Shown here piece by piece: positions 9,540 through 19,063 of a stretch of DNA of 64,000 nucleotides; position 1 is the first letter of the stretch; each line of letters opens with the position of its first letter. The notes beneath the pieces were generated by a model. The model made no database searches. It was not told where the DNA came from and saw only the letters and a program-made list of their open reading frames with translations. A program made the translations under genes and the position numbers. The stretch comes from Flammeovirga agarivorans (GTDB taxonomy: Bacteria; Bacteroidota; Bacteroidia; Cytophagales; Flammeovirgaceae), in assembly GCF_012641475.1 (NCBI RefSeq), contig NZ_JABAIL010000003.1, positions 124,001-188,000 of the forward strand. The letters are read 5' to 3'.

Positions 9540-11507
9540 TTAGATTCCGTCTACTTGCTCTACAGCTTTGTAGTTGATATCAGAGATAAAGAATTTACCT
9601 GATGAGTTTGAGAAGTCTGCAACTCCTACTTCTCCTGTATCTGTTCTAATTACTTCAGTTAGATCACCTGTGAAATATGTTTTATATCTTAAAGCGAATG
9701 TAAATTTCGTTTGATCTTTATATGGACCTAAATCCAATTCATATCTTAACCATTTTTGATATGTCGCTCTTTCTGGATGTTTTGCATTATCTGGATCTGG
9801 ACCTGCTTGGTCACCTGGGTAAGGTGTACCAGTATATTCGTCTCCTTGACCTTCAATTTTGAACTTGATAATATCATTTACTTGCGTCCAATTTGTTGTT
9901 GATACATCTCCAGTATAGTTATCTGTTACATAGATCTCCATATCTGCTGCTACTCTACCGTCAGTTTGGTAAGCAGCAAAGTCATTTTTCATCCAGAAAA
10001 TTGCTGATAAATCAAATCCTGAAGCATATTGTGATAAATTTTGCTCCTTCATAATCATCCAAGAATCATGTTCTGGGCTTCTTGCAGGACCATAAACAAT
10101 ATTATGCATATGAATTGGAGTATTATCTGTAACAGATTCTGGTCTGTCTTCCGCTGCAAGATCACCAGGACCTGCTGTTGCTCCTTTATATTTCCAGTAT
10201 ACACCTGAACCTAATCCACCTTTTTGTACTGCTACTAGGCTATAGTAATCTTTAGTTGCTAATGAAGGATAGAAGAAGTTGAATACTTCTCTTGGTGGAG
10301 TATATGGCTCCAATGAGATAGCAATCTTCACAACTTCAGCATAAGTTTGCTCTTCGTAACTTACTTTACTTGTTACTATTATTTCAGGATAAACGATCAA
10401 TGCATCCTCACCTTCTGGCAAGTCTAACACATATGCTGGGTTTAATGAAAGCGCCCCTGTCTCTCCATTAATTTGGAATTTATCATGCTCTGAACCTAAT
10501 GAGAATGTTACACTAGGGTTACCGCTAGAAACATCTGGCGTTGTTGTCCATGTCCCTTCTCCCACTACTAAGTTCTGACCAAATGGGCTATAAACTACAG
10601 CTAACGGTAATAGAGGACCAGCATTTAATTCTAATGCTTCATTCGACACTACCAATAAGAAATCTTCTGCTGTAAATTCAAAGTCTACATACTCATCAGT
10701 AATATTACTAATCAGACGAATTGTTGGAGAATAAATTTCATTTTTAGAGATCGTATAATCTGGATGTAAAGAAATTGCTCCAGTTAATGAATCAATCACT
10801 AATGTATCAGCATATCCAGTTAATTCGTAACGGAAATCATATTCTTCTACTTGATCTTTCGCAAACATTACTTTTGGTGCAGCCGATGCAGAACCTTCTT
10901 GACCAACAACTAAGTTATGTTGAACTACATCATATGTTAGTCCGCTTGGCAATAAAGGCATTACATTTAAATGAAAAGCATCCTCAAACACTTTTGCATT
11001 CGACATATCATCTCTATCAGTAGCCGGTCTAGCCTGTACTGTAAAGTAATAGTCACCTTCTTTAAACATATTGTTGTCTTTGATATAGATCTGACCTGCT
11101 TTTGCCGGATCTATAATTGGCACCTTGTATACTGGCACCTCTTGCTCAACAGTATCACCATCGATGACAACTACAGCTGTATCTTCTACAGCAATTTTTT
11201 CTAATGTATCTAATACAGCACTTGCTATATAAACACTATCTAAATAAGATGGATCCAATTCTCCATCTGCAGTTCTTACACTAAGTATTTCGAAGACACA
11301 AGGAATGCCCTCTGAGTTATAAGTGGGTATAGAAGAAGTAATCTCACTGTATGCCCTGGCATTAACTACTTCAGAGTAGGTTAACCCAGTGATGTTAATA
11401 TCTGTCGGTACTTCTGAATTTTCCATAAAAGCAGAAGGCTTCTCACACCCTGCACCCCATATCAGAGCAGCACAGCACAAGAGTATTTTAGTCAGATTTT
11501 TATTCAT
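9540..11507 (-). CDS. Surface lipoprotein with cadherin-like repeats, probable glycan-binding protein of the locus
   Basis: I recognise no named family with certainty. The signal peptide ends in lipobox GAGC (Cys 21). The middle of the protein contains at least two beta-sandwich repeats with the cadherin/Ig-like phrase LTGAISLHPDY and ETGALSLNPAYVL, each preceded by a phrase of the form YDVVQHNLVVGQEG / YSPFGQNLVVGEG. The last ~230 residues look like a jelly-roll domain rich in aromatic residues (FYPSLATKDYYSLVAV, YQKWLRYELDLGPYKDQTKF). Position first in the susCD operon, lipidation and beta-sandwich build suggest a surface glycan-binding protein. There is no evidence for enzymatic activity. 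Confidence 0.75.
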   Translation of the reverse strand: MNKNLTKILLCCAALIWGAGCEKPSAFMENSEVPTDINITGLTYSEVVNARAYSEITSSIPTYNSEGIPCVFEILSVRTADGELDPSYLDSVYIASAVLDTLEKIAVEDTAVVVIDGDTVEQEVPVYKVPIIDPAKAGQIYIKDNNMFKEGDYYFTVQARPATDRDDMSNAKVFEDAFHLNVMPLLPSGLTYDVVQHNLVVGQEGSASAAPKVMFAKDQVEEYDFRYELTGYADTLVIDSLTGAISLHPDYTISKNEIYSPTIRLISNITDEYVDFEFTAEDFLLVVSNEALELNAGPLLPLAVVYSPFGQNLVVGEGTWTTTPDVSSGNPSVTFSLGSEHDKFQINGETGALSLNPAYVLDLPEGEDALIVYPEIIVTSKVSYEEQTYAEVVKIAISLEPYTPPREVFNFFYPSLATKDYYSLVAVQKGGLGSGVYWKYKGATAGPGDLAAEDRPESVTDNTPIHMHNIVYGPARSPEHDSWMIMKEQNLSQYASGFDLSAIFWMKNDFAAYQTDGRVAADMEIYVTDNYTGDVSTTNWTQVNDIIKFKIEGQGDEYTGTPYPGDQAGPDPDNAKHPERATYQKWLRYELDLGPYKDQTKFTFALRYKTYFTGDLTEVIRTDTGEVGVADFSNSSGKFFISDINYKAVEQVDGI

Positions 11508-11760
11508 GGTTCATTATTTCATTTCATTGGTAAAAAATTGTGCGAATCTCAATATCATTTCTATTCGCCTTACATTTCATCATTCAGTCACAAGTAATAA
11601 TAAGTATCGTAAAATTATATCATAGATAAATAGATATTGTTTTGATTATTAATTGAGCTTTGGAGATAAATTTCTAATGATCTACCGGTAAAAAAATTCA
11701 TTTCAAAATCCATCTCCATTTGTCAGATTCTTTTCTTGTTGCTTAAGTAATCCAACACTA

Positions 11761-11789
11761 CAAAATTAACAAACTCTAACTTAAGACAA
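11761..11789 (-). promoter_or_regulatory. Bacteroidota-type promoter candidate for the lipoprotein-susCD operon
   Basis: On the minus strand a TTG (11789-11787) is followed after 18 nt by TAATTTTG (11768-11761). This fits the Bacteroidota TTG...TAnnTTTG pattern exactly, including an acceptable spacer. A start site near 11754 would follow. It is the only full match I found in the region upstream of 11507. Confidence 0.55.
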
Positions 11790-11800
11790 GACACTTATTA

Positions 11801-11823
11801 TACAATTTTTACTATTAATTGTA
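11801..11823. promoter_or_regulatory. Palindrome just upstream of the susCD operon promoter, possible operator
   Basis: TACAATT (11801-11807) and AATTGTA (11817-11823) form a perfect 7-bp inverted repeat with 9 bp between. It lies about 12 bp upstream of the -33 element, where an AraC-type activator would bind. That the hybrid regulator at 12441-16541 uses it is inference. AT richness makes a chance palindrome possible. Confidence 0.35.
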
Positions 11824-12092
11824 TTTCGTACAGTTTATATCACTAAATGTCATTTTTGTGTCCTTTTTTTCCTTGGTATCGTCAGATTTAATATCATAAA
11901 TAGAAAAGAAAAACCGAGCAATGTATATTTCGTGATCATGTTGACACTTTTTGGATAACCTATCATTTCATTTTTCCTTCAAAGAATATTCAAATAATTC
12001 AATTAAAGCTTTATCATATATAGGTCCTTGTCTTAATATTAAATTGTAAAGGCATGATGATCCAAACTTTGTAGTGTTCCTGGCAATGAGCC

Positions 12093-12230
12093 TTACGTGA
12101 GATAGTCGAACAATAAGATGATAAATGAAAAGACACCTACCAGCAAACTACCCCAAACAACTCTTTCTTTGATGCTATTAACTTTCATACTTTTCTCATA
12201 GTTATCGATTTTATGACTAAAATTTTTCAT
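12093..12230 (-). CDS. Small single-span membrane protein, 45 residues (hypothetical)
   Basis: ATG at 12230, TAA at 12093-12095. The product begins MKNFSHKIDNYEKSMKVNS, is charged over the first ~24 residues, then has one hydrophobic span (WGSLLVGVFSFIILLF, residues 26-41) and ends DYLT. The design (cytoplasmic charged part, then one transmembrane helix) is that of a small inner-membrane protein. A TAGGTTTG box lies ~57 bp upstream at 12287-12294. It sits between the hybrid regulator's terminator and the susCD operon. No homologue is recognised. It might modulate the regulator or transport, but that is a guess. A second in-frame ATG exists at codon 15. Confidence 0.45.
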   Translation of the reverse strand: MKNFSHKIDNYEKSMKVNSIKERVVWGSLLVGVFSFIILLFDYLT

Positions 12231-12286
12231 TACTTATTTTGTGACTTAAATAGTTGGGTAATCATTAATTTTACTACCCTACTCTA

Positions 12287-12294
12287 CAAACCTA
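12287..12294 (-). promoter_or_regulatory. -7 box candidate for the small membrane ORF
   Basis: TAGGTTTG on the minus strand matches TAnnTTTG. A TTTG at 12312-12309 is the nearest -33-like element, but the 14-nt spacer is shorter than usual. It is placed to give a short leader before the ATG at 12230. Confidence 0.35.
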
Positions 12295-12387
12295 CCTATC
12301 AAAATCAACAAAGTTGTGATGTATTCTAGTCAAAACTGACACTTTTTAAATGAACTCTATTTATGTCAATTCTATAAAATCTGTGTC

Positions 12388-12413
12388 AAAAAAAGCCTGC
12401 TAATCAGCAGGCT
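12388..12413 (-). terminator. Intrinsic terminator after the hybrid regulator
   Basis: AGCCTGCT (12394-12401), loop AATC and AGCAGGCT (12406-12413) form a perfect 8-bp stem. On the minus strand it runs directly into a T tract. It lies 28 bp past the stop of the regulator gene. Confidence 0.9.
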
Positions 12414-12440
12414 TCAAGTATATTATCTATTTTGTGTCCA

Positions 12441-15400
12441 TTAATCTACGGCCTCCTTTTTCGTAAATTCTTTTGGTGTTACTCCAAAGACCTCTTTAAA
12501 ACTCTTTGAGAAATACGACCTATGTGAGAAGCCTACCATGTACATCACATCAGAAACATTATAGTCTCCTTGTTTTAAGAGCTGTCCTGCTCTTTTTAAT
12601 CGCACATTTCGGATAAACTCATTGGCTGTCATACCCGTCATGGATTTAATTTTTCGGTACAGGTTAGTTTGTCCCATTCCGATATTCTCTCCGAGCATTT
12701 TTACGTTAAAATCGGAATTATCCATGTTCTTCTCGATTTCTTGCATTACCTCATTTAAGAATTTCTCCTCAAACGATGGAAGTTTCACTTCCTCTGGCTG
12801 AATATCGATTTCTCTCTTTATACTTTTCTTTAAGTGTTCCCTTTGAGTGATAATTTTACCCACTCTTAATCTTAGGTATTCTACATTAAATGGTTTCGCA
12901 ATATAATCGTCTGCGCCTTTCTCAATCCCTTCCATTTTGCTTTCAATACCACCTTTAGCTGTTAGAATAATCACAGGGATATGATTGGTGAGTACATTGG
13001 CTTTCACTTTATTACAAAGTTCAATACCTGTCATTTCTGGCATCATCCAATCTGTAAGAATCATATCAGGCATTGTCTTCTTAGCTACTAGCCATCCTTC
13101 TTTACCATTGGCAGCAGAAGTAACATTAAATTGCTCTTCTAAACAATGAATTAAGAATTGACGCATATCTTCATCATCTTCCACAACCAAGATACTTGGT
13201 CTACCATCTTTATTCTGCTCTTCTATAGCTTCTTCATCTTCGAAGTCTTCATGGTCAACGTCAACTTCTGATTGATTTGTGTTATTTTCTACTTCTGTAG
13301 AAGTTTCCACTTCATCAATTTCTTTCTCCTCATAGTCTTCTAAGTGCTTTTTGTCCAACGGTATATATAGAGTAAATTCTGCTCCATGTTTCTCTTCACT
13401 CTCAACAGATACCCAGCCACCATGCATTTTTACATAATCATGTACTAACGATAAACCTATACCCGTACCCTGTTGGCCCAAGTAGTTCTCAGTTTTGATG
13501 TTTGTGAATCTATTAAAGATCTGTGATTGAATCTCTTTAGGAATACCGATACCCGAGTCCATTACTCTAATTCTCTGATAATCCATCGGAGGCAGCTGTT
13601 TTACAGGATGTTCTGCTTCTACTACATCTACTTTCACCTCTATCTTACCGTTATCAGGAGTAAACTTGATTGCATTTGAAATTAAGTTATATATCACCTT
13701 TTCGATTTTTTCAAGGTCAAACCAAATTACGCGTTCAGTCTCCTGAGTTCTGAAATTAAGATCTATATTACGCTTTATGGTAGCATCCATAAAGTCATGA
13801 GTAATATTCCTAGTCAGACTTACAATATCATATTCTTCAATAAGAAGCTTTTCACCTCCTTGATCAATTTTTCTAAGATCAAGTACTTGATTGACCAATC
13901 TGCTTAGTCGCTCAGTATTTCTTTTGATGATATTTAAGAGCTTAGATTTTTGTGGATCTACCTCTAAAGATTCCAATTCTTCTAAAGGACTACTGATCAA
14001 TGTTAGAGGTGTTCTAAGTTCATGAGAAATGTTTGTAAAGAATTTAATCTTCATTTGATTAATCTCTTCACTTTTTTCTCTTTCAATTTTCTCCAATTCC
14101 AGCTTATTCTGAACCTTAACGTTGGATACAGTAATGCGTTTAGCAAAATAGAAAAGAATACCTAGTACAATAAAGTAGAATACTTTTGCATACCAAGTTG
14201 CCCAAATTGGCGATTCTATTGTTAACTGCAGACTTGCATACTCTTCTCCAAATTTCCCAAAATTATCTGAAGCTTTAATCTTAAAAGTGTAATTACCTGG
14301 TTTCACTTTGATATAAGATACAAAGTCTCTACTGCCATCAATTACTTGCCATTTGTCTTCCCACCCTTCTAACTTAAACATATACTGATGGGCAGAAATA
14401 TCTTGATAATCCAAAGATGAGAAATAGATAGAGAATGTATTCTCTTCATAATCTAGGTTGATTTTTTCTACATCATTTAGATCTTTAGTATATAATACTC
14501 TTTCATTTAACTTCTGATGTGTATCAATCTCATGATTATCCACTTTAAAAGAAGTAAACCTTACTTTGTTAAAGGTACTTTCATTATTCAACCCATTGGG
14601 ATCAAACGATAAGAAACCATCATAACTATTAAAATAAATGCGATTTTTTAGCTGCACTACATCTCCCGCTTTATAGGTTCTGATTCCAGTGTTTGCAAAA
14701 CCAAAGCTTACCAACTCTTTAGTAGATGGAGTATATTTATTCAGTTTATTTTTTGTGGTAAACCAAAAGTCTCCTTTCTCATCAACAAATAACGAAAGTA
14801 TAGTATGGGGATGAGTGTATACAATTTCAAAGTGTTTGCTCTTATCATTAAAAGTAACGATATCTTTAGGTGTGAAGCCCCACATTTTTAGATCGTTACC
14901 AATAAATGTATTCTTCAAGTAAAGCCACTTATTTTCTTTTTCTTTAAAGTGAACAACATTCCCTTTTGTTAAATGGAAGTAATCAATACCATTACCATTC
15001 GAAATCCAAGGGTTTTTATCTGCACCTCTAAATATAATATCTGAAATATAGTCCCCTGCGATAGTATTTCTATTATTAGGGTCGTGTCTGAAGTTGATAA
15101 ATTCTAACTTCTGATTTCCCTTCTCAATCACTTTGTACACCCCTAGCATTGAACCAATCCAGATATCCCCTTCTTCGTCCATGGCAATTTTGAATAGATA
15201 ATCTGTTTGTAAGGCTAATGGGTTAGTCTTATCAGCAACATATTTATAGATCTTATCCGTCTTGGGGTTTATCACATTTAAACCTCCAGGTGTAATTACC
15301 CAAAGCATGCCTTTTTTGTCCACCAATAGTTCTTTTACATTGCTGTGTAATATCTCTGGTGTCTTATAATAAACATACTCTTCTTTTTTAATATCATACT

Positions 15401-16541
15401 TAATTAACCCTGAGAAGTTAGTGCCTATCCAAATATTGCCTATCGAATCTTCTGCAATAGTATTTACAGGTAATCCTTTGGGTAATAAGTCGTTTTCATA
15501 ACCAAAAGTATTTATAGCAAATGCTTCATTATGAAAGGAAACTTTATCTACTCCATTATTTGTACCCAACCAAATATTCCCTTTTTGATCATTATAAATA
15601 ACATTGATTATATTACTAGTAATAGAATAGTGATTGTTATAATCCGAGAAAAGGTGTTCGAAAGTGCCTTTGCTTTCATCATAGATATTCAAGCCAAAAC
15701 CTGTACCCAACCAAATCTCATTGTCATTCACTCTTGTGATACTTTTGATCACATTATTACTTAAGGTTTTGTCCGTCTTTCCTTTATAAATTTTAGAAAA
15801 TTCTCCAGTTGTTGTGTCAAAAATAGCAAAACCAGTTTCTGTACCTACATATAACTTAGAATCATCCTCTAAAGAAAACGGCTTGATATCTAAGATCAGG
15901 TTGTTTTTCTTATTCTGCTCTGACCTCTTCTGTAGGCGATAGTGGGTAAATGTACCTTTTTTCTGATCGTATTTGTTCAATTGATCTTGAGTACCTACCC
16001 ATAATATTCCTTTAGAATCTTCGTATAAAACTCTAACAACGTTGTCAGAAAGACCTTCACTTAGACCTGGAATTTTTCTGATGACTGTACTTTCATTTGT
16101 TTTTGGATCAAGAATAAAAATTCCAGCTCTTGTACCAATATACAAGTCACCACTTTTCAGAAACTGAACTTTAAAGAAAGTAATATCTTCATTGGTTAAT
16201 GATATTCTTTCAAAAGTATAGGTAGCTACATTAAATTTAATCAAACTCTTAAAAGTAGCAATCCAGATATTACCATTATTGTCTTTCGTGAGATCAATGA
16301 TGTTTTCAGTAAGGATAGTTTCCGCTTTATAGCCATCATAACGAACTAATCCGTCAGATAAACCAATCCACATAAATCCATAATCATCTTCCAAAAAACA
16401 ATTTACTTTTTTGTTAGTAATGTTCTCAGGGAGCTGGATATGTGAGAATTCTAAAAACCTATCTAGTGCAAATAGTGGGCTCTGCGGTAATAACAAAGCA
16501 CATGTTAGTAATAGTATTAATAGTCCTTTCATATATATCAT
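12441..16541 (-). CDS. Hybrid two-component system regulator (sensor kinase fused to response regulator and AraC domain)
   Basis: One-protein signalling system that senses a glycan fragment in the periplasm and activates the locus. After a signal/anchor segment (residues 4-25) come beta-propeller repeats of the Reg_prop type (GFMWIGLSDGLVRYDGY, ILWVGTQDQLNKYD, GNIWLGTNNGVD, GNIWIGTNFSGL and more), then a Y_Y_Y domain (HQYMFKLEGWEDKW, PGNYTFKIKASDNFG). A transmembrane helix lies near 779-801. The kinase has FFTNISHELRTPL with phospho-acceptor H840, then the ATPase motifs GIGIPKE and GTGIGLSLV. The receiver has VVEDDEDM and phospho-acceptor D1164 (LTDWMMPEMTG). The C-terminal AraC DNA-binding domain ends GFSHRSYFSKSFKEVFG. 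The start is one base after the GH2 stop, which indicates translational coupling; an ATG at codon 4 is an alternative. Confidence 0.97.
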   Translation of the reverse strand: MIYMKGLLILLLTCALLLPQSPLFALDRFLEFSHIQLPENITNKKVNCFLEDDYGFMWIGLSDGLVRYDGYKAETILTENIIDLTKDNNGNIWIATFKSLIKFNVATYTFERISLTNEDITFFKVQFLKSGDLYIGTRAGIFILDPKTNESTVIRKIPGLSEGLSDNVVRVLYEDSKGILWVGTQDQLNKYDQKKGTFTHYRLQKRSEQNKKNNLILDIKPFSLEDDSKLYVGTETGFAIFDTTTGEFSKIYKGKTDKTLSNNVIKSITRVNDNEIWLGTGFGLNIYDESKGTFEHLFSDYNNHYSITSNIINVIYNDQKGNIWLGTNNGVDKVSFHNEAFAINTFGYENDLLPKGLPVNTIAEDSIGNIWIGTNFSGLIKYDIKKEEYVYYKTPEILHSNVKELLVDKKGMLWVITPGGLNVINPKTDKIYKYVADKTNPLALQTDYLFKIAMDEEGDIWIGSMLGVYKVIEKGNQKLEFINFRHDPNNRNTIAGDYISDIIFRGADKNPWISNGNGIDYFHLTKGNVVHFKEKENKWLYLKNTFIGNDLKMWGFTPKDIVTFNDKSKHFEIVYTHPHTILSLFVDEKGDFWFTTKNKLNKYTPSTKELVSFGFANTGIRTYKAGDVVQLKNRIYFNSYDGFLSFDPNGLNNESTFNKVRFTSFKVDNHEIDTHQKLNERVLYTKDLNDVEKINLDYEENTFSIYFSSLDYQDISAHQYMFKLEGWEDKWQVIDGSRDFVSYIKVKPGNYTFKIKASDNFGKFGEEYASLQLTIESPIWATWYAKVFYFIVLGILFYFAKRITVSNVKVQNKLELEKIEREKSEEINQMKIKFFTNISHELRTPLTLISSPLEELESLEVDPQKSKLLNIIKRNTERLSRLVNQVLDLRKIDQGGEKLLIEEYDIVSLTRNITHDFMDATIKRNIDLNFRTQETERVIWFDLEKIEKVIYNLISNAIKFTPDNGKIEVKVDVVEAEHPVKQLPPMDYQRIRVMDSGIGIPKEIQSQIFNRFTNIKTENYLGQQGTGIGLSLVHDYVKMHGGWVSVESEEKHGAEFTLYIPLDKKHLEDYEEKEIDEVETSTEVENNTNQSEVDVDHEDFEDEEAIEEQNKDGRPSILVVEDDEDMRQFLIHCLEEQFNVTSAANGKEGWLVAKKTMPDMILTDWMMPEMTGIELCNKVKANVLTNHIPVIILTAKGGIESKMEGIEKGADDYIAKPFNVEYLRLRVGKIITQREHLKKSIKREIDIQPEEVKLPSFEEKFLNEVMQEIEKNMDNSDFNVKMLGENIGMGQTNLYRKIKSMTGMTANEFIRNVRLKRAGQLLKQGDYNVSDVMYMVGFSHRSYFSKSFKEVFGVTPKEFTKKEAVD

Positions 16542-16542
16542 G

Positions 16543-18978
16543 TTATCGAATCACCTTCAATGATTTGAAAGTCATTGTTTTGGAATTTAATTTAGTTGAT
16601 TTCACTGTTAGCTTGATCAAACCCGCTTCATCAGAAGACTGAAAAAATAGGACACACTTACCATTAAAAACCTTTCTAAATTTAGCTTTATTTGAAGATA
16701 AATCCAATATGTCTCCATTTTCAACACCTAGAATTTTTGCGGGACCATCAAGAGTAAACTCAACAAGGTGGTCAGCGTCTGGAACAAAGACGCCATCCTT
16801 ATCTATAATATTTACTTCACATCTGATAACGTCAGTTTGGTTTGCGTATACTTCAGTTTTGCTAGGTATGAGTTGGAAACTATAAGCTTCACCACTACTT
16901 CTAACGATATCTTCTGCTACTTTCTTATTTTTATTTCTTGCAATTGCCTTAATTTCCCCTTTTTCGTAAGGAACCTGCCAAACAAGTTGTCTTTCCTTAC
17001 CCATCACTTTTTCTCCAAGTGATTTCCCATTTAAGAACAATTCTACTGAGGAAGCATTTGTATATACTACCACTGGAATTTTTTGTCCTTCTTTACCTTG
17101 ATGATTCCAATGGGGCAACACATGAACCATCGGCTCGTTACTCCAAAGACTTTGATAGAGGTAATAATGATCTTTAGGGAAGCCTGCCAAATCGATGATA
17201 CCAAAGTTGGCTGTTCTTGCAGGCCAATTAAATGATTCTCCAAGGTAATCAAAACCTGTCCATCTAAAGTTACCTACATAGTAATCGTATTTTTCAACGC
17301 GGTTCCAATCATCTCTAACACCAATTCTAACAATCGAATTATCATAAGAAGATTGGTATTTGTTTGTAATGTTAGGGAACACTTCTTCATCACTTAAATT
17401 AGGAATTTTATAGACCTTATTTTCCATCTTCGCAAATTGCTCCGGCTTCTCCCATGGTGCAGGATTATCTTTGGTTCTATACCAAGTTTGTGTTCTGTAA
17501 ATTCCTCTCGTCTGTAACGTATGAGTAATCTCTGTACCAACGATTAATTGGTTAGGATTTTTTGCATGATAATCTTCAAGTACATTCTTAAATTCACCAT
17601 GCCCATTAAACCCTGCAATATCTATATGAGTCCCTTTATACCCTCTACCTTGGGTTACAAATCGTGTTGGATCTATTGATTTCACAAAGTCAACTAATAT
17701 TTTTTGTTCTTCATTAGTAAACTTATGTACCTCATTACCGATACTCCACATAATTACTGAAGGGTGGTTACGATCTCTTTTTAAGAAGCCTTCTAGATCT
17801 TTTTGCCAATAATCTGCAAAATAATTCCCGTAATCAAATTTCGCTTTTGGTCTCCACCATCCATCAAATGCTTCGTCCATCACCATAAAGCCCATGGTAT
17901 CGCACATCGCATAAAATTCAGGAGAAAAGGGGTGATGTGCTGTACGTAAAGCATTACACCCCATTTCCTTAAGTAATTTTAATCTGTGGTAAAGAACATC
18001 ATTTGGTACGGCTACACCTAAAGCCCCTGCATCTTGATGATTACTTAATCCTTTTAATAAAATAGGCGTATCATTCAAGAATAGTCCTTCGTTATTTTTC
18101 CATTCTACTTTTCGAATACCAAAAGGAGTAGAATAGGTATCTTTTATTATTTTATCTACCATTACTACACTCTCTAATGTGTACATATCAGGTGTAGTTG
18201 GTGACCATAATTTCGGATTTTCTAATTGTATATTTTGAGTGATCTCCCCAGTTTTTTGTAGCTTATATTTCGTTGTTGTTTCACTAACTACTTCTCCTGT
18301 ATTAGACCTAACAATACTTTTTAAAGTGATTTTCTTGGCAGCTTTTAACTCACTTTTTAAGCTAGTAACTATTTTTACTGAAGCAGAAGCTTTGGATACT
18401 TGAGGAGTCGTTACGAAAGTACCTGATTGAGGTATATAGATATTCTTAGTTTTCGTTAACCATACATGTCTATAAATACCCGATCCAGTATACCACCTTC
18501 CACTTGGAAGTTTTGAATGATCTACTTTAACAGCAAGGGTGTTTTTCCCTTCTTTTAAATGTGGCGTTAGGTCATACTCAAAACTTATATAACCATTCGG
18601 GTGAAAACCTAAATGATGACCATTTATCCAAACATCACTATTTAAATATACCCCATCAAAAGTGATGAAATATTTATCGTCTGCGTGTTTGTCTGCTACT
18701 TGAATTTCTTTTCTATACCATCCTATTCCACCAGGAAGAAATGCCCCTGATTTTCCCGACGGGTTTTCTTCTCTATATTCACCTTCAATACTCCAATCAT
18801 GAGGAACGTTTAATACTCTCCAATTCGAATCATCAAAAGCTACCTCTTGGGCATTAGATACCTCTTCCTTTGTAAACTTCCAATCAAAATCCAATGAAAT
18901 ACGTTCACGAACCGTTTGTGAAAAACCGATAGAGGAAAGAAAAAATAACCCAACAATATGTATAAAAATTAATCTCAT
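16543..18978 (-). CDS. GH2-family glycoside hydrolase, probable beta-galactosidase
   Basis: Exo-acting glycosidase, probably periplasmic. I start it at the ATG at 18978 (MRLIFIHIVGLFFLSS), which begins a signal peptide ending GFSQ. A TTG nine bases upstream is possible. The order is a sugar-binding domain (VPHDWSIEGEY, LPGGIGWYRK, GSGIYRHVWL), an Ig-like domain, then the TIM barrel with NALRTAHHPFSPEFY. In numbering from 18978, the acid/base is E416 (MWSIGNEVHK) and the nucleophile is E483 (VGTEITHT). A DUF4982-type domain follows (VYTNASSVELFLNGKSLG) and a C-terminal Ig-like domain. The overall pattern favours beta-galactosidase, but GH2 also holds glucuronidases and mannosidases. It is co-transcribed with the hybrid regulator, so the regulator's gene is coupled to an enzyme gene. 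Confidence 0.93.
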   Translation of the reverse strand: MRLIFIHIVGLFFLSSIGFSQTVRERISLDFDWKFTKEEVSNAQEVAFDDSNWRVLNVPHDWSIEGEYREENPSGKSGAFLPGGIGWYRKEIQVADKHADDKYFITFDGVYLNSDVWINGHHLGFHPNGYISFEYDLTPHLKEGKNTLAVKVDHSKLPSGRWYTGSGIYRHVWLTKTKNIYIPQSGTFVTTPQVSKASASVKIVTSLKSELKAAKKITLKSIVRSNTGEVVSETTTKYKLQKTGEITQNIQLENPKLWSPTTPDMYTLESVVMVDKIIKDTYSTPFGIRKVEWKNNEGLFLNDTPILLKGLSNHQDAGALGVAVPNDVLYHRLKLLKEMGCNALRTAHHPFSPEFYAMCDTMGFMVMDEAFDGWWRPKAKFDYGNYFADYWQKDLEGFLKRDRNHPSVIMWSIGNEVHKFTNEEQKILVDFVKSIDPTRFVTQGRGYKGTHIDIAGFNGHGEFKNVLEDYHAKNPNQLIVGTEITHTLQTRGIYRTQTWYRTKDNPAPWEKPEQFAKMENKVYKIPNLSDEEVFPNITNKYQSSYDNSIVRIGVRDDWNRVEKYDYYVGNFRWTGFDYLGESFNWPARTANFGIIDLAGFPKDHYYLYQSLWSNEPMVHVLPHWNHQGKEGQKIPVVVYTNASSVELFLNGKSLGEKVMGKERQLVWQVPYEKGEIKAIARNKNKKVAEDIVRSSGEAYSFQLIPSKTEVYANQTDVIRCEVNIIDKDGVFVPDADHLVEFTLDGPAKILGVENGDILDLSSNKAKFRKVFNGKCVLFFQSSDEAGLIKLTVKSTKLNSKTMTFKSLKVIR

Positions 18979-19018
18979 TTCAGACAAGTAGATAATAAAA
19001 AAGTCGTTATCGTATAGT

Positions 19019-19026
19019 CAAAACTA
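19019..19026 (-). promoter_or_regulatory. -7 box candidate for the GH2-regulator operon
   Basis: TAGTTTTG on the minus strand fits TAnnTTTG and would place the start site ~35 bp before the GH2 ATG. No TTG is found at the expected -33 distance (only TTA), so the match is partial. Confidence 0.35.
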
Positions 19027-19063
19027 GATCATAAATGTTGATTTAACGGTTATTTAAAAATGC

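Larger units (their letters stand above)
11508..12092. other. Intergenic control region upstream of the lipoprotein-susCD operon
   Basis: 585 bp without a convincing protein gene. It holds the promoter candidate at 11761-11789 and the palindrome at 11801-11823 (listed separately), and otherwise only AT-rich sequence. The implied 5' leader from about 11754 to the ATG at 11507 would be nearly 250 nt long, and I see no strong hairpin or known riboswitch in it. Confidence 0.5.
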
